Assembly (NCBI GenBank): GCA_900546225.1
Contig: URBZ01000001.1
Coordinates: 174,049-238,048 of the forward strand
Origin: an uncultured Rickettsiales bacterium
GTDB lineage: Bacteria; Pseudomonadota; Alphaproteobacteria; Rs-D84
DNA: 64,000 nt
Direction of reading: 5' to 3'
The first letter of the stretch is position 1; each line of letters opens with the position of its first letter. Positions 16,813 to 25,006 of this stretch are shown in pieces. The notes beneath the pieces were generated by a model. It did no database searches. It was not told the origin of the DNA and saw nothing but the letters and a program-made list of their open reading frames with translations. The position numbers were made by a program, and so were the translations under genes.

Positions 16813-18810
16813 ATGACGCAAGTAACAGTGGATTTTTATAAACGGATTAAAATCAGCGCAATCGCACTGGCGTGCGCCATAGCTTGTGCGGACGCATTTG
16901 CCGCCCCCGCCGTGGTTCAGCGTAATACGGTAACAACACGCACCGCCCCACGTGTCAGTATTGCATCACGTATGCCAACAATAGCCGCGAATATTACCAG
17001 TTCGGCAAATGCAAATAATACACCAACCACAGATACACCAAAAACAGACGCCGACACAACGCCGTCTGAACCAGAAAAATCAGATACAGGAAACACCACA
17101 ACCGACGATGTCGTCATCACGGACAAAAGTGCGCAATTCGCGTCCGCGGTAAATTCGGCTGGTATTACCACCACCAACAATTCATCTGACACAGAACTGG
17201 CTGAACAAATTCGTCGCACGCGTGCCGCGCTGGACGCCGCCGACGCAACCAATACTGCAAACGCATCGGCGACCAAATCATCGGTCAGTGGTCAAAATGC
17301 GTGTGATGCAACATTGCGCGCATGTATGAAAAATAAATGCGGTAATGATTTTACAAAATGCAGTGTTGATACCGATACGACATGGGGCACAAAAATGGAC
17401 GCGTGCCGTCGCGACACTGAATGCACAGGTAACGAATACAAATTATTCGCCTCAGAAATCAAGGCCGATCGTGATTTGAACGCATTGTTGGCGTCATACA
17501 ATAAAATCTTGGATTGCGGCAATCGATATAACAAATGCATAATCAATCAGTGCGGAAACACATACTCAAAATGTTTGGGCAAATCGGCGGGCGATAACGC
17601 AATCAGTAATTGTGCCAGCATTGCCGACGAATGTCGCGCGGCCGACAGTGGTCTGGCCAGCCGCACAATGGGCGCATTTGCAACCCTGCGCCAAGGGGCC
17701 GAGGTTCAGATTCAATCCGACGAAAAACGCCTGTATGCACTGCGCGATCAAATGGCCACGGTATGTAAACGTTTGGGCGCAATGTTTGATGAACGCAGTT
17801 TGGATTGCGTCTATACCGTCAATTTCTGGGCGGGCGACAGCGACGTGCCATATGCGTCCAAGAAAGCATACGCCGGCGCAACATTTGATTGCGACCAAAA
17901 CTGGTTTGGCATTGATATCACAACATTCAAAGAAAACGCATATCGTCTGACACGCAGTCAAAAATCTGCAACAGCTGCTATGCTGGGGGCCGGCGTTGGT
18001 GTGGCAACAGGCGCAATTACATCGGGCGCAATCGGCCGTGCAATCGACACGCAAAAGGCCAAGAATGCCCTGAAAGATGCCGAAAAAGAACAAGCCGAAA
18101 TAAATGACAAGGCCGCATCATCAAAATCAGAAACATCATCGGACACGAAATCGGATGCAACATCTGATGCGACGTCTGATACAAAAACCGACACCGCGCG
18201 CGCCGTCAGTGACAGAAAACTGAATCGCACATTACGCAAGGCAGAACGTCAGGCATCAAAAGACATTGACCAAGAAATCGCAGACGCAGAAAAAGCGGAC
18301 ATCGCCGCAATCGGAAACGAAAAATTGGATTTATTATCCGACACTCTGAACGTGCAACCAATGGAAAACGAATCAGACGCCACGCCTGACAACAAGACCA
18401 CCGAAGCCCAAACCGACACCACACGTGCCGTGGGCGACAGAAAACTGAACCGCACATTGCGCAAAGCAGAACGTCAGGCATCAAAAGACATTGATAAAGA
18501 AATCGCAGATGCAGAAAAAGCGGACATCGCCGCAATCGGAAACGAAAAATTGGATTTATTGTCCGATACCCTGAACGTGCAAAAAATGGAAACGCCACAA
18601 CAGAAATATAATAACTGTGCAGAAAGCGTCCGTTCCAAGAATTGGAATTTCGCGAACGACGCCGATTTTACCGGATTACTGCACCGGGAAATGGCCGCCG
18701 CGTCTGCCACTGATGCAGAGGGTATCATCGACAGCAACGCTGCATTTGATCGCGCACAAACGGAATTTATAAACAACAAAATTGAACAAGAATGCGGGCA
18801 ATATAAATAA
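16813..18810 (+). CDS. secreted Cys-module protein 2 with glycine zipper and internal duplication
   Basis: A 665-residue secreted protein. The signal region covers about residues 1-30 (ending AFA), followed by a Thr/Asp-rich low-complexity stretch (about 55-100). Two Cys modules follow (CDATLRAC with CGNDFTKC; CGNRYNKC with CGNTYSKC), spaced C-x6-C-x4-C-G-x2-[YF]-x2-C. Then comes an aromatic motif FDCDQNWFGI and a glycine-zipper segment (GAGVGVATGAITSGAIG) able to insert in a membrane. The C-terminal third has a charged repeat of about 57 residues present twice (RKLNRTLRKAERQASKDID). The ATG has only a weak ribosome-binding site. Its stop overlaps the next start by one base. Confidence 0.8.
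   Translation: MTQVTVDFYKRIKISAIALACAIACADAFAAPAVVQRNTVTTRTAPRVSIASRMPTIAANITSSANANNTPTTDTPKTDADTTPSEPEKSDTGNTTTDDVVITDKSAQFASAVNSAGITTTNNSSDTELAEQIRRTRAALDAADATNTANASATKSSVSGQNACDATLRACMKNKCGNDFTKCSVDTDTTWGTKMDACRRDTECTGNEYKLFASEIKADRDLNALLASYNKILDCGNRYNKCIINQCGNTYSKCLGKSAGDNAISNCASIADECRAADSGLASRTMGAFATLRQGAEVQIQSDEKRLYALRDQMATVCKRLGAMFDERSLDCVYTVNFWAGDSDVPYASKKAYAGATFDCDQNWFGIDITTFKENAYRLTRSQKSATAAMLGAGVGVATGAITSGAIGRAIDTQKAKNALKDAEKEQAEINDKAASSKSETSSDTKSDATSDATSDTKTDTARAVSDRKLNRTLRKAERQASKDIDQEIADAEKADIAAIGNEKLDLLSDTLNVQPMENESDATPDNKTTEAQTDTTRAVGDRKLNRTLRKAERQASKDIDKEIADAEKADIAAIGNEKLDLLSDTLNVQKMETPQQKYNNCAESVRSKNWNFANDADFTGLLHREMAAASATDAEGIIDSNAAFDRAQTEFINNKIEQECGQYK
18187..18357 (+). 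repeat. internal direct repeat, copy 1
   Basis: A 171-base segment within the Cys-module protein 2 gene, repeated nearly unchanged 225 bases downstream (18412-18582). It encodes a charged helical unit. Confidence 0.8.
18412..18582 (+). repeat. internal direct repeat, copy 2
   Basis: Second copy of the 171-base in-frame repeat. Differences from copy 1 are mostly silent or conservative (for example SDRK to GDRK), indicating a recent duplication kept under coding constraint. Confidence 0.8.
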
Positions 18811-21209
18811 TGAAAAAATTTTTAACTGGAATCTTTGTCGTTTTATTTTCTGTGCCGGCATTTGCCGCCATGACCAGTATATCTGGTTCGATTGTGGACG
18901 AACGTGGCGAACCATTGACGGGCGCAACGATATTGAGTAAAACCACAATAAATAAATATGCGATTGCGGACACCAATGGCGCGTTTTCATTACAGAATAT
19001 TGACAGCGACGATACACTGGAAATCAGTTTTACTGGCTGTACATCAAAGACAATTTCTGCGGCAAGCGCAAATTCCAAGATTGTACTAAATTGCACCCCC
19101 ACCTTGGACAAGGTTGTTGTCACCGCTTCCGCATGCACAGCCAATAAACTGAGCTCTCTGCACGCCAGCGCCGGCAAAACCGCACAAAATTCTGATGGCA
19201 CGGGCGTTCACTGCGTACCGACCGCATGCGTTGCCGAATACAAATTGACCCACGGCGTATGCGAAAAAATTATCTGTGACGGGCCACGCTATGTTATGAA
19301 TGCGGCCAAAAATGGCTGTGATGATATGGTTGGTCGCGATTGTCAATCGGGTGACGCGAATGCAAAATCTGCAAAGTACGAAATGAATGGTTCAACCTTG
19401 GAATGCACAATTAAAAAATGCAACACCAAACCTATTAAATATATGTTAGACGATGGCAAGTGTGTCCCCAGCGACGGCCCATGCAGTGCCGAACAAATCG
19501 CGGCAATTCCACACGCAACCGCGGGTGAATTAAAACGCGGTGTATGCAACGCAACCGAATGCGATGGCGGATACGAAGTATCGGGTGGGAAATGCGTCGA
19601 AATCAGCGGCGGCTGCAAACCAATGCCTGCCAACGCAAAAATCGCACACCGCGTATGGAACCCAGAAACAAATTCTGAACAATGCATAATTGACGAATGC
19701 GCCGCTGATTATAACGTCAGTGACGACAAATTATCATGCATTGAAAAACCACAACCAACATTGACTGCCGAACAATCCGCGGCCAAGACCCAAGAATTGC
19801 GCGAAAATTATAATACGCAAAAGGCCAAGGAACAATCCATCGCCAACAAACTGATTGGTGCGGCGGGCATTGGAGCAACTGGTATCGGTGCACAAATGGC
19901 GGCATCTGCGTTGGCGGAACAGCGCGCCGATAACCTGGCCGAGGCCGACATGACCGCATATCTGGCCACATTCAAATGCGACTATGGCATGGGACGAAAT
20001 ATCAACGGTGGCGATAAAGAGGTTGAACTGCCTGGGGGTAATGACCTGTTATCACTGTACAACGAATATAAAACATTGGCCGATGATTTGAAAACCCGCA
20101 AAGAGGCACTGGGCCTGTCCGCTGGCATTGAATCACAGGTTATTTTGGACAAGGCATCAACCGGTCTGTACGACGACGAATCCACAGGCGTAACCAACGG
20201 CACATATGCCAGTTTGGCGCGCGCACTGTCCAACCCAACGGGCGCAGATGCAGAAAAATGGAATGCGCAAAAAAGTGAAACCAGCCAGAAATTAAAGGCC
20301 GGCGCAATCACGGCGGGCGTTGGTGCCGCCGCCAGTTTGGTTGCCGACGTTGCGGTAAATTCTGGGGCGGCAAAACAAAATCGCAGTGACGAAATCATCG
20401 CGAAATATGCCCCACTGTACAAATTGCAAAACGACGTCGCAAAATTGCCCGACAGCGAGGCCAGCATAACATGTCCGTCTGATACCACCGGCACATATCC
20501 AAATTGTGAATGCAAGAACAAAGACAAGATGGTATTCAACACCAATTCTAATATGTGCGAGGCCTGTCCATCTGACCGCGTTGTCCAAGATGGCAAATGC
20601 GTTGTCGCCGCGCCAAACGCAAAATGCGTTACATCCGACCCGAACATAGTTGTCGCTGCCGACGGCACATGTTCATGTCAAAACGGTTTTCATTTGTCCG
20701 CCGATGGTCAAACATGTGAGTGTCCAACAACTGGCTTTACACTGGATGGCGGTCAATGCGTACGCAATAACCCGACGCTGGCCGCACTGCCCCAGATAAC
20801 CCAACAATCGACGGGACTGCTGGCACAGGTTGCCACAGACATAATGCCGGCGCAACACGTCGTATTGCCAGCCAAGAATCTGTTTGCATTGGGCAAATCA
20901 ACACTGACACCGGCGGCAAAAAATACGATTACATCGTTTGCGTCACAGGTCAAAACATCTGTTGCCATGGGTGACAGTCCTGATTACTGCATCACGGTTG
21001 TTGGCCATACCGACAAAACCGGCAACGCACAATTGAACAACAACCTGTCTGTAAATCGCGCCAATGCGGTCAAGGAAGCGTTGATATCAGCGGGTCTGTC
21101 GGTGCAAAACATTCAGGCCAGCGGCCGCGGCCAAACCGAATGCACAATGAATGGCGCACAAGAATCGTGTCGCAAGGTTGACATAACATACCGCGACGGC
21201 AAATGTTAA
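18810..21209 (+). CDS. secreted Cys-rich protein 3 with OmpA-like C-terminal domain
   Basis: A 799-residue envelope protein. Signal peptide 1-19; residues 21-95 match a carboxypeptidase-regulatory-like beta-sandwich (SGSIVDERGEPLTGATI, DTNGAFSLQNI). Next come several Cys-rich EGF-like stretches (about 110-310), glycine-zipper helices (GAAGIGATGIGAQ; AGAITAGVGAAASLV), another Cys-rich part (about 550-650), and a C-terminal OmpA peptidoglycan-binding domain (about 690-799, VVGHTDKTGNAQLNNNLSVNRANAV). That domain suggests anchoring to peptidoglycan, with the Cys-rich part exposed or periplasmic. It overlaps the previous stop codon by one base (TAATG), so the two proteins are translationally coupled. 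I do not know this architecture from any described protein. Confidence 0.82.
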   Translation: MKKFLTGIFVVLFSVPAFAAMTSISGSIVDERGEPLTGATILSKTTINKYAIADTNGAFSLQNIDSDDTLEISFTGCTSKTISAASANSKIVLNCTPTLDKVVVTASACTANKLSSLHASAGKTAQNSDGTGVHCVPTACVAEYKLTHGVCEKIICDGPRYVMNAAKNGCDDMVGRDCQSGDANAKSAKYEMNGSTLECTIKKCNTKPIKYMLDDGKCVPSDGPCSAEQIAAIPHATAGELKRGVCNATECDGGYEVSGGKCVEISGGCKPMPANAKIAHRVWNPETNSEQCIIDECAADYNVSDDKLSCIEKPQPTLTAEQSAAKTQELRENYNTQKAKEQSIANKLIGAAGIGATGIGAQMAASALAEQRADNLAEADMTAYLATFKCDYGMGRNINGGDKEVELPGGNDLLSLYNEYKTLADDLKTRKEALGLSAGIESQVILDKASTGLYDDESTGVTNGTYASLARALSNPTGADAEKWNAQKSETSQKLKAGAITAGVGAAASLVADVAVNSGAAKQNRSDEIIAKYAPLYKLQNDVAKLPDSEASITCPSDTTGTYPNCECKNKDKMVFNTNSNMCEACPSDRVVQDGKCVVAAPNAKCVTSDPNIVVAADGTCSCQNGFHLSADGQTCECPTTGFTLDGGQCVRNNPTLAALPQITQQSTGLLAQVATDIMPAQHVVLPAKNLFALGKSTLTPAAKNTITSFASQVKTSVAMGDSPDYCITVVGHTDKTGNAQLNNNLSVNRANAVKEALISAGLSVQNIQASGRGQTECTMNGAQESCRKVDITYRDGKC

Positions 21210-21210
21210 A

Positions 21211-21236
21211 AACGCCCCGTTGGGGCGTTTTTTTAG
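21211..21236 (+). terminator. terminator of the three-gene Cys-rich operon
   Basis: AACGCCCC/GGGGCGTT stem and a T7 tract, 2 bases after the stop of the OmpA-domain gene. Confidence 0.8.
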
Positions 21237-21239
21237 AGA

Positions 21240-21427
21240 ATAGATAATAGAGCATAGATAATAGATAGTTCCGGCACGTGTGTCGCCTGCGGACTGCGTC
21301 CTTGCCGCATCCTGCGCTTCGCTTGGATTCATTGCGAGCGTAGCGCGGCAATCCAGTGCGTAATGCCGCGCCTATGGCGCACTGATTTATTTACTGGATT
21401 GCTTCGTTATTTTATTCCTCGCAATGA
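21240..21427. repeat. dispersed intergenic repeat cluster, copy 1
   Basis: Non-coding. It contains short TAGATAATAGAGC repeats, then GTGTCGCCTGCGGACTG, then CATTGCGAGCGTAGCGCGG with AATCCAGT, and after a short gap an inverted version (ACTGGATTGC ... CTCGCAATG). The inverted pair could fold into one large hairpin. Related copies are at 21537, 32229 and 63786. Confidence 0.7.
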
Positions 21428-21536
21428 TAAAGGAACTAGAAGTACAGCAAACACTGATTACAACAAGAACAAAACACACGTGCCAGTGGCACATACAAAA
21501 CAGCAGTTCCAATAAAATGCACTGCTAGCCCCATGT

Positions 21537-21622
21537 CATTGCGAGCGTAGCGCGGCAATCCAGTAATATGAAAGTGCGCCATTCGGCGCACATCTATTAT
21601 CTATTATCTATTATCTATGCTC
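21537..21622. repeat. dispersed intergenic repeat cluster, copy 2
   Basis: A second CATTGCGAGCGTAGCGCGG...AATCCAG copy, followed by a GTGCGCC/GGCGCAC hairpin and the low-complexity tract TCTATTATCTATTATC. The 21428-21536 stretch between the two copies shows nothing else I recognise. Confidence 0.65.
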
Positions 21623-21623
21623 T

Positions 21624-21651
21624 AAAAAAATCCCCCGCCATTTGGCGGGGG
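21624..21651 (-). terminator. terminator of Cys-module protein 4 gene
   Basis: Minus-strand CCCCCGCCA/TGGCGGGGG stem followed by ATTTTTTT, 22 bases beyond the stop of the gene at 21674. Confidence 0.8.
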
Positions 21652-21673
21652 CGGGAGAACACAAACTGTATTT

Positions 21674-23800
21674 TTATTTACATGCACCTTGCGATACCGC
21701 AACCGCGTGGTTTTCGATACATACACTGCCCGATGGAGTGCATGCAGAATTTACCAACGTGATTGTATTCGCGTCAGCGGGCTTGTAATTTACCTGTGCG
21801 GCGGCACACTGATTCAAATCGGTCAGTGTCGCGCACGCGGCCTTCCATGTTTCGCAATTTGTTACGTTTGCCGTTGGCATAATTGTATCTGGCAGACGCA
21901 GATTCCATTTAACATAGAAATCTTTCAGTGTACCAATTGAATACGATTTGCCAAAACCAACCTGTTCCAATCCGTCGCCAACGTGGCAACTGATGTTACT
22001 GCGTTCGACAAATGCGGTAATTGCCGTGGCCAAACCACCCGCGCCCGCACCCGTTGCCGCACCGATACCGACACTTTTGGCCATGTTGGATTTTTCGCCG
22101 GCCAAAATATCCAATCCCGACAGCGCGCGACCTAAACGGTCAACATCTGTACGAATATCTGTTGCGGTCTGGCAACCATTTTCTGTTGGATTGCAATAAA
22201 TCAATTCGCCATTTATCTTGGCAATATTGATTGGGCGAAATGCACATTTGCCAACAATGTTAGATTTCGTTGTAACATTGATATCAAACTTTGCCGACGC
22301 ATCAGCACCTACGTAACCCGAACTCTGCAAATATGATATGCAATCATCAGCATGCGTTGCACAAGCATTTGTCAAAACCTGCATGCATGCATCCAACGAT
22401 TTGCCACGGCACTGTGGAAAACTGCTGTCGATAATATCTTGAGCAACACTGGCTGCCTCTGCATCCGACGCCATGTATCTTATTCTTACCGTCAACTGAT
22501 TCTCTTGGGTGTATTCAGACACATCGCGACAATCGTCCAATGCCGTATCCAACTGCTTGTACACAGCATACAGATTCACGATATCTTGGCATTGTGCACG
22601 TGTCAGTGTTTTTACATTCGCAGTAATACGATTTGACGAATCCAAATATTCATTCAGGATTCCTATGTTGCCGCTTTGCGTCAACTGTTCTGCTAACTTT
22701 TTAACCTGTCCATTATTGGTGCAATCAAAGTTGCGCGCCCCATGTCCCGCAATCGCGCCGACACCCGCACCAACCAATGTACCACCACCAACGCCAACAA
22801 CGGCCGCCGTGCTGGTATCATTCAGCAATGAAAATCCGAACAAATCCTTGTTGCATGTAAATGTGTCGCCGGCCAGTTTCCATACCTCTGCCATTTTATC
22901 GTCACCCGCGGCACCGAACAACCAACTGTTTTTAATCTGTTCATCTTTGTTATACGCGGCAACACGAACCCAACATTCGGCCTTGGTCGCGTCCCAACGT
23001 GCATAATGTCCACGCTGGCCATCAACCCCAGAGTTACCATTATTGACCCGAACACCCTGTGGATTATTTTTGACCAGAACGTTACCCTGTTGGCTGTTGT
23101 ATGCGCCAACCTTGTTATTATATTCCGCAGTTACTGTACCATCATTTGCCACCGCGCTAAACGATGGGCCATATGTATTCTTGTCCAGCAACCAGCACGT
23201 ATTTTCCGCCTGATTTGGTGTCAATCCGGTCTTGCGCAAAACAAAGTTGTAATATTCCGGCTGAATCACGCGGGAATTAAAGTCCAACCAAACGTCCGCC
23301 GTTGTGCGATACACATTTTCACAATCGCGACGAACCGTGGTGATGCACTTTTCAACCTGAACCGCGCACAGGTTCATGCCGTTCATAATGGCATTACGCA
23401 AATCTTCGTTAAACAAATCATTCAGGCCATTTGGCAACGCCCCATGATTCACGCACGACAACACGTCATTCATACAATTCGTGATGGTATAATCAGAATT
23501 TTTCACCCCACCATCAGGGCATTCTGGCGTTGGTTCTGGGTCTGGTTCGGGATCTGGTGTTGGAACATCAGGTTTTGGATTTGGCGTCGGTGTGGTCGGC
23601 ACATCTGGCGACAAATTGCCCACAGAATTTATCGGCAATGTTGGCATTGTCGGCATACGCACGGTCGATGTCGATGATGTCGCGCGCACCGTATCATACG
23701 CCGCACGCCCAGTTGCCGCGGCATTTGCATCAAACGCGCCCGTCACAACCAAGCCCAAAACAGCGGTCGATAAACCAAACATTTTCAGAAAAATCTGCAT
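21674..23800 (-). CDS. secreted Cys-rich protein 4 with two glycine zippers
   Basis: A 708-residue secreted protein, family unknown. Signal peptide about 1-28 (ending DANA), then a Pro-rich linker (PTPNPKPDVPTPDPEPDPEP), paired cysteines (CMNDVLSC, CAVQVEKC), and an aromatic motif FTCNKDLFGF like FDCDQNWFGI of protein 2. That is followed by a glycine zipper (VVGVGGGTLVGAGVGAIAG), a Cys-rich middle, a second Gly/Ala segment (SVGIGAATGAGAGGLATAI), and a C-terminal Cys-rich part. Proteins 2 and 4 share the order of aromatic motif then zipper, so they are probably distant paralogues. Start taken at 23800 (MQIFLK), preceded by AAGGGAG; the frame opens 20 codons earlier. Confidence 0.8.
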   Translation of the reverse strand: MQIFLKMFGLSTAVLGLVVTGAFDANAAATGRAAYDTVRATSSTSTVRMPTMPTLPINSVGNLSPDVPTTPTPNPKPDVPTPDPEPDPEPTPECPDGGVKNSDYTITNCMNDVLSCVNHGALPNGLNDLFNEDLRNAIMNGMNLCAVQVEKCITTVRRDCENVYRTTADVWLDFNSRVIQPEYYNFVLRKTGLTPNQAENTCWLLDKNTYGPSFSAVANDGTVTAEYNNKVGAYNSQQGNVLVKNNPQGVRVNNGNSGVDGQRGHYARWDATKAECWVRVAAYNKDEQIKNSWLFGAAGDDKMAEVWKLAGDTFTCNKDLFGFSLLNDTSTAAVVGVGGGTLVGAGVGAIAGHGARNFDCTNNGQVKKLAEQLTQSGNIGILNEYLDSSNRITANVKTLTRAQCQDIVNLYAVYKQLDTALDDCRDVSEYTQENQLTVRIRYMASDAEAASVAQDIIDSSFPQCRGKSLDACMQVLTNACATHADDCISYLQSSGYVGADASAKFDINVTTKSNIVGKCAFRPINIAKINGELIYCNPTENGCQTATDIRTDVDRLGRALSGLDILAGEKSNMAKSVGIGAATGAGAGGLATAITAFVERSNISCHVGDGLEQVGFGKSYSIGTLKDFYVKWNLRLPDTIMPTANVTNCETWKAACATLTDLNQCAAAQVNYKPADANTITLVNSACTPSGSVCIENHAVAVSQGACK

Positions 23801-23894
23801 AAAAAAATCTCCCTTTCTATCTGTGATATTATGCCATAAAAAACACCCAAAAAAAAGCATTTTTTAGACAATATTCACGCGCGCACAACGTATC

Positions 23895-23922
23895 TTGACA
23901 AATTTTATTTATTGTCTATAAT
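23895..23922 (+). promoter_or_regulatory. consensus promoter giving a leaderless transcript
   Basis: Perfect TTGACA (23895-23900), 16-base spacer, perfect TATAAT (23917-23922). The expected start point (7-8 bases on) coincides with the ATG at 23930. Confidence 0.7.
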
Positions 23923-23929
23923 TTATAGT

Positions 23930-24973
23930 ATGCAACGCATACTTGATTTTTTGAAGAAACAAAAATACGTCATTATCTGGACGGTGTGCTATTTTTGCGT
24001 GGCATATGCCCTGTTCCGCATATTATTCGGCTTTGATATGTTGTCATACGCGCAATGGACACGTTTGGCAAATGCACAACTGCGCGGATTCGCAGGTTTC
24101 GTCTTTGGCATAATGATTTTAACACTGTTGCCACTGTACGCATCAACAACCGCAATTATCGTGCGCACAGGTGCACCGCTGTTTACAATTCCATTGCCAG
24201 CATTTCTGAAACGCGCGCCGGCCGCCGCGACCGCCACAGCCGATACGCCCACCGCCGCCGATGACGCGCCCGCGGCGCGCCCCCTGCCCGATGGGTTACC
24301 AATGGAATTACGCGCGGCGTATTTACGTGCGCGCAGCAACGCCGGCCGCGAACAGATATCGTCAGTCGACACACGCAGTGTTGACACCGCATCAAACATT
24401 CCACCGGCAATCGACACAAAATCCGCCATTGCGGAAATTATCGCCCCCACAACGCAACCCGCCACACCCGCGCAACCAGACACCGCCACGTCCGACAACG
24501 GCGCATTACCATTGCCAACCGACTTTGATTTAGGCGACGATTTTGACGATACTGACCTTGATTCAAACATTGCCGACATGGCCGCACCGGTATTTACCGA
24601 AATAAATTTTGACGACACGCCCGCCGCACCGACCGCACCCGCGCCAACGCCAAATGCATCAATCACCGAATATATGCACGACCATGATATAAAAATTATT
24701 GCAACCGATGGCGACATACTGATTACAGATAAACTGGCCATCGCCGTTCACGACGATCCAAATTTCTGGGTTGCCGAAGACGAGAATTGGTTTGCAACAG
24801 GCCAACAAAAAACATCACCTGTTTTGGAACTGGTGCGCGCCGCCGAAAAACATAATGTCAAACCGGTTCTGTACATGGGTGCAACGAATATTATGGATTT
24901 TGACCAGATGCGCGAAAAATGGACAGCCGCCGGCATTACGGTTATCACCCGTCCCGATGAATTACCAGAATAA
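23930..24973 (+). CDS. two-helix membrane protein with long acidic/Pro-Ala linker
   Basis: Not recognised. It has 347 residues: two membrane helices (about 12-32 and 53-75), a long Ala/Pro/Thr/Asp-rich linker (about 85-250) with a very acidic stretch (FDLGDDFDDTDLD), and a folded C-terminal domain of about 95 residues (ITEYMHDHDIKIIATDGDILITDKLAIAV is its start). That domain looks like an alpha/beta cytoplasmic module. The earlier ATG at 23912 lies within the promoter, so I use 23930. No ribosome-binding site exists, consistent with leaderless translation. It sits between two Cys-rich genes facing the other way, so it may serve the same system, which is inference. Confidence 0.75.
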   Translation: MQRILDFLKKQKYVIIWTVCYFCVAYALFRILFGFDMLSYAQWTRLANAQLRGFAGFVFGIMILTLLPLYASTTAIIVRTGAPLFTIPLPAFLKRAPAAATATADTPTAADDAPAARPLPDGLPMELRAAYLRARSNAGREQISSVDTRSVDTASNIPPAIDTKSAIAEIIAPTTQPATPAQPDTATSDNGALPLPTDFDLGDDFDDTDLDSNIADMAAPVFTEINFDDTPAAPTAPAPTPNASITEYMHDHDIKIIATDGDILITDKLAIAVHDDPNFWVAEDENWFATGQQKTSPVLELVRAAEKHNVKPVLYMGATNIMDFDQMREKWTAAGITVITRPDELPE

Positions 24974-24975
24974 AA

Positions 24976-24999
24976 AACGCCCAAACGGGCGTTTTTTAT
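24976..24999. terminator. bidirectional terminator
   Basis: AACGCCC/GGGCGTT stem with A and T tracts between the convergent membrane-protein and Cys-module protein 5 genes. Same stem as at 8190 and 11017. Confidence 0.8.
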
Positions 25000-25006
25000 T
25001 TATTCA

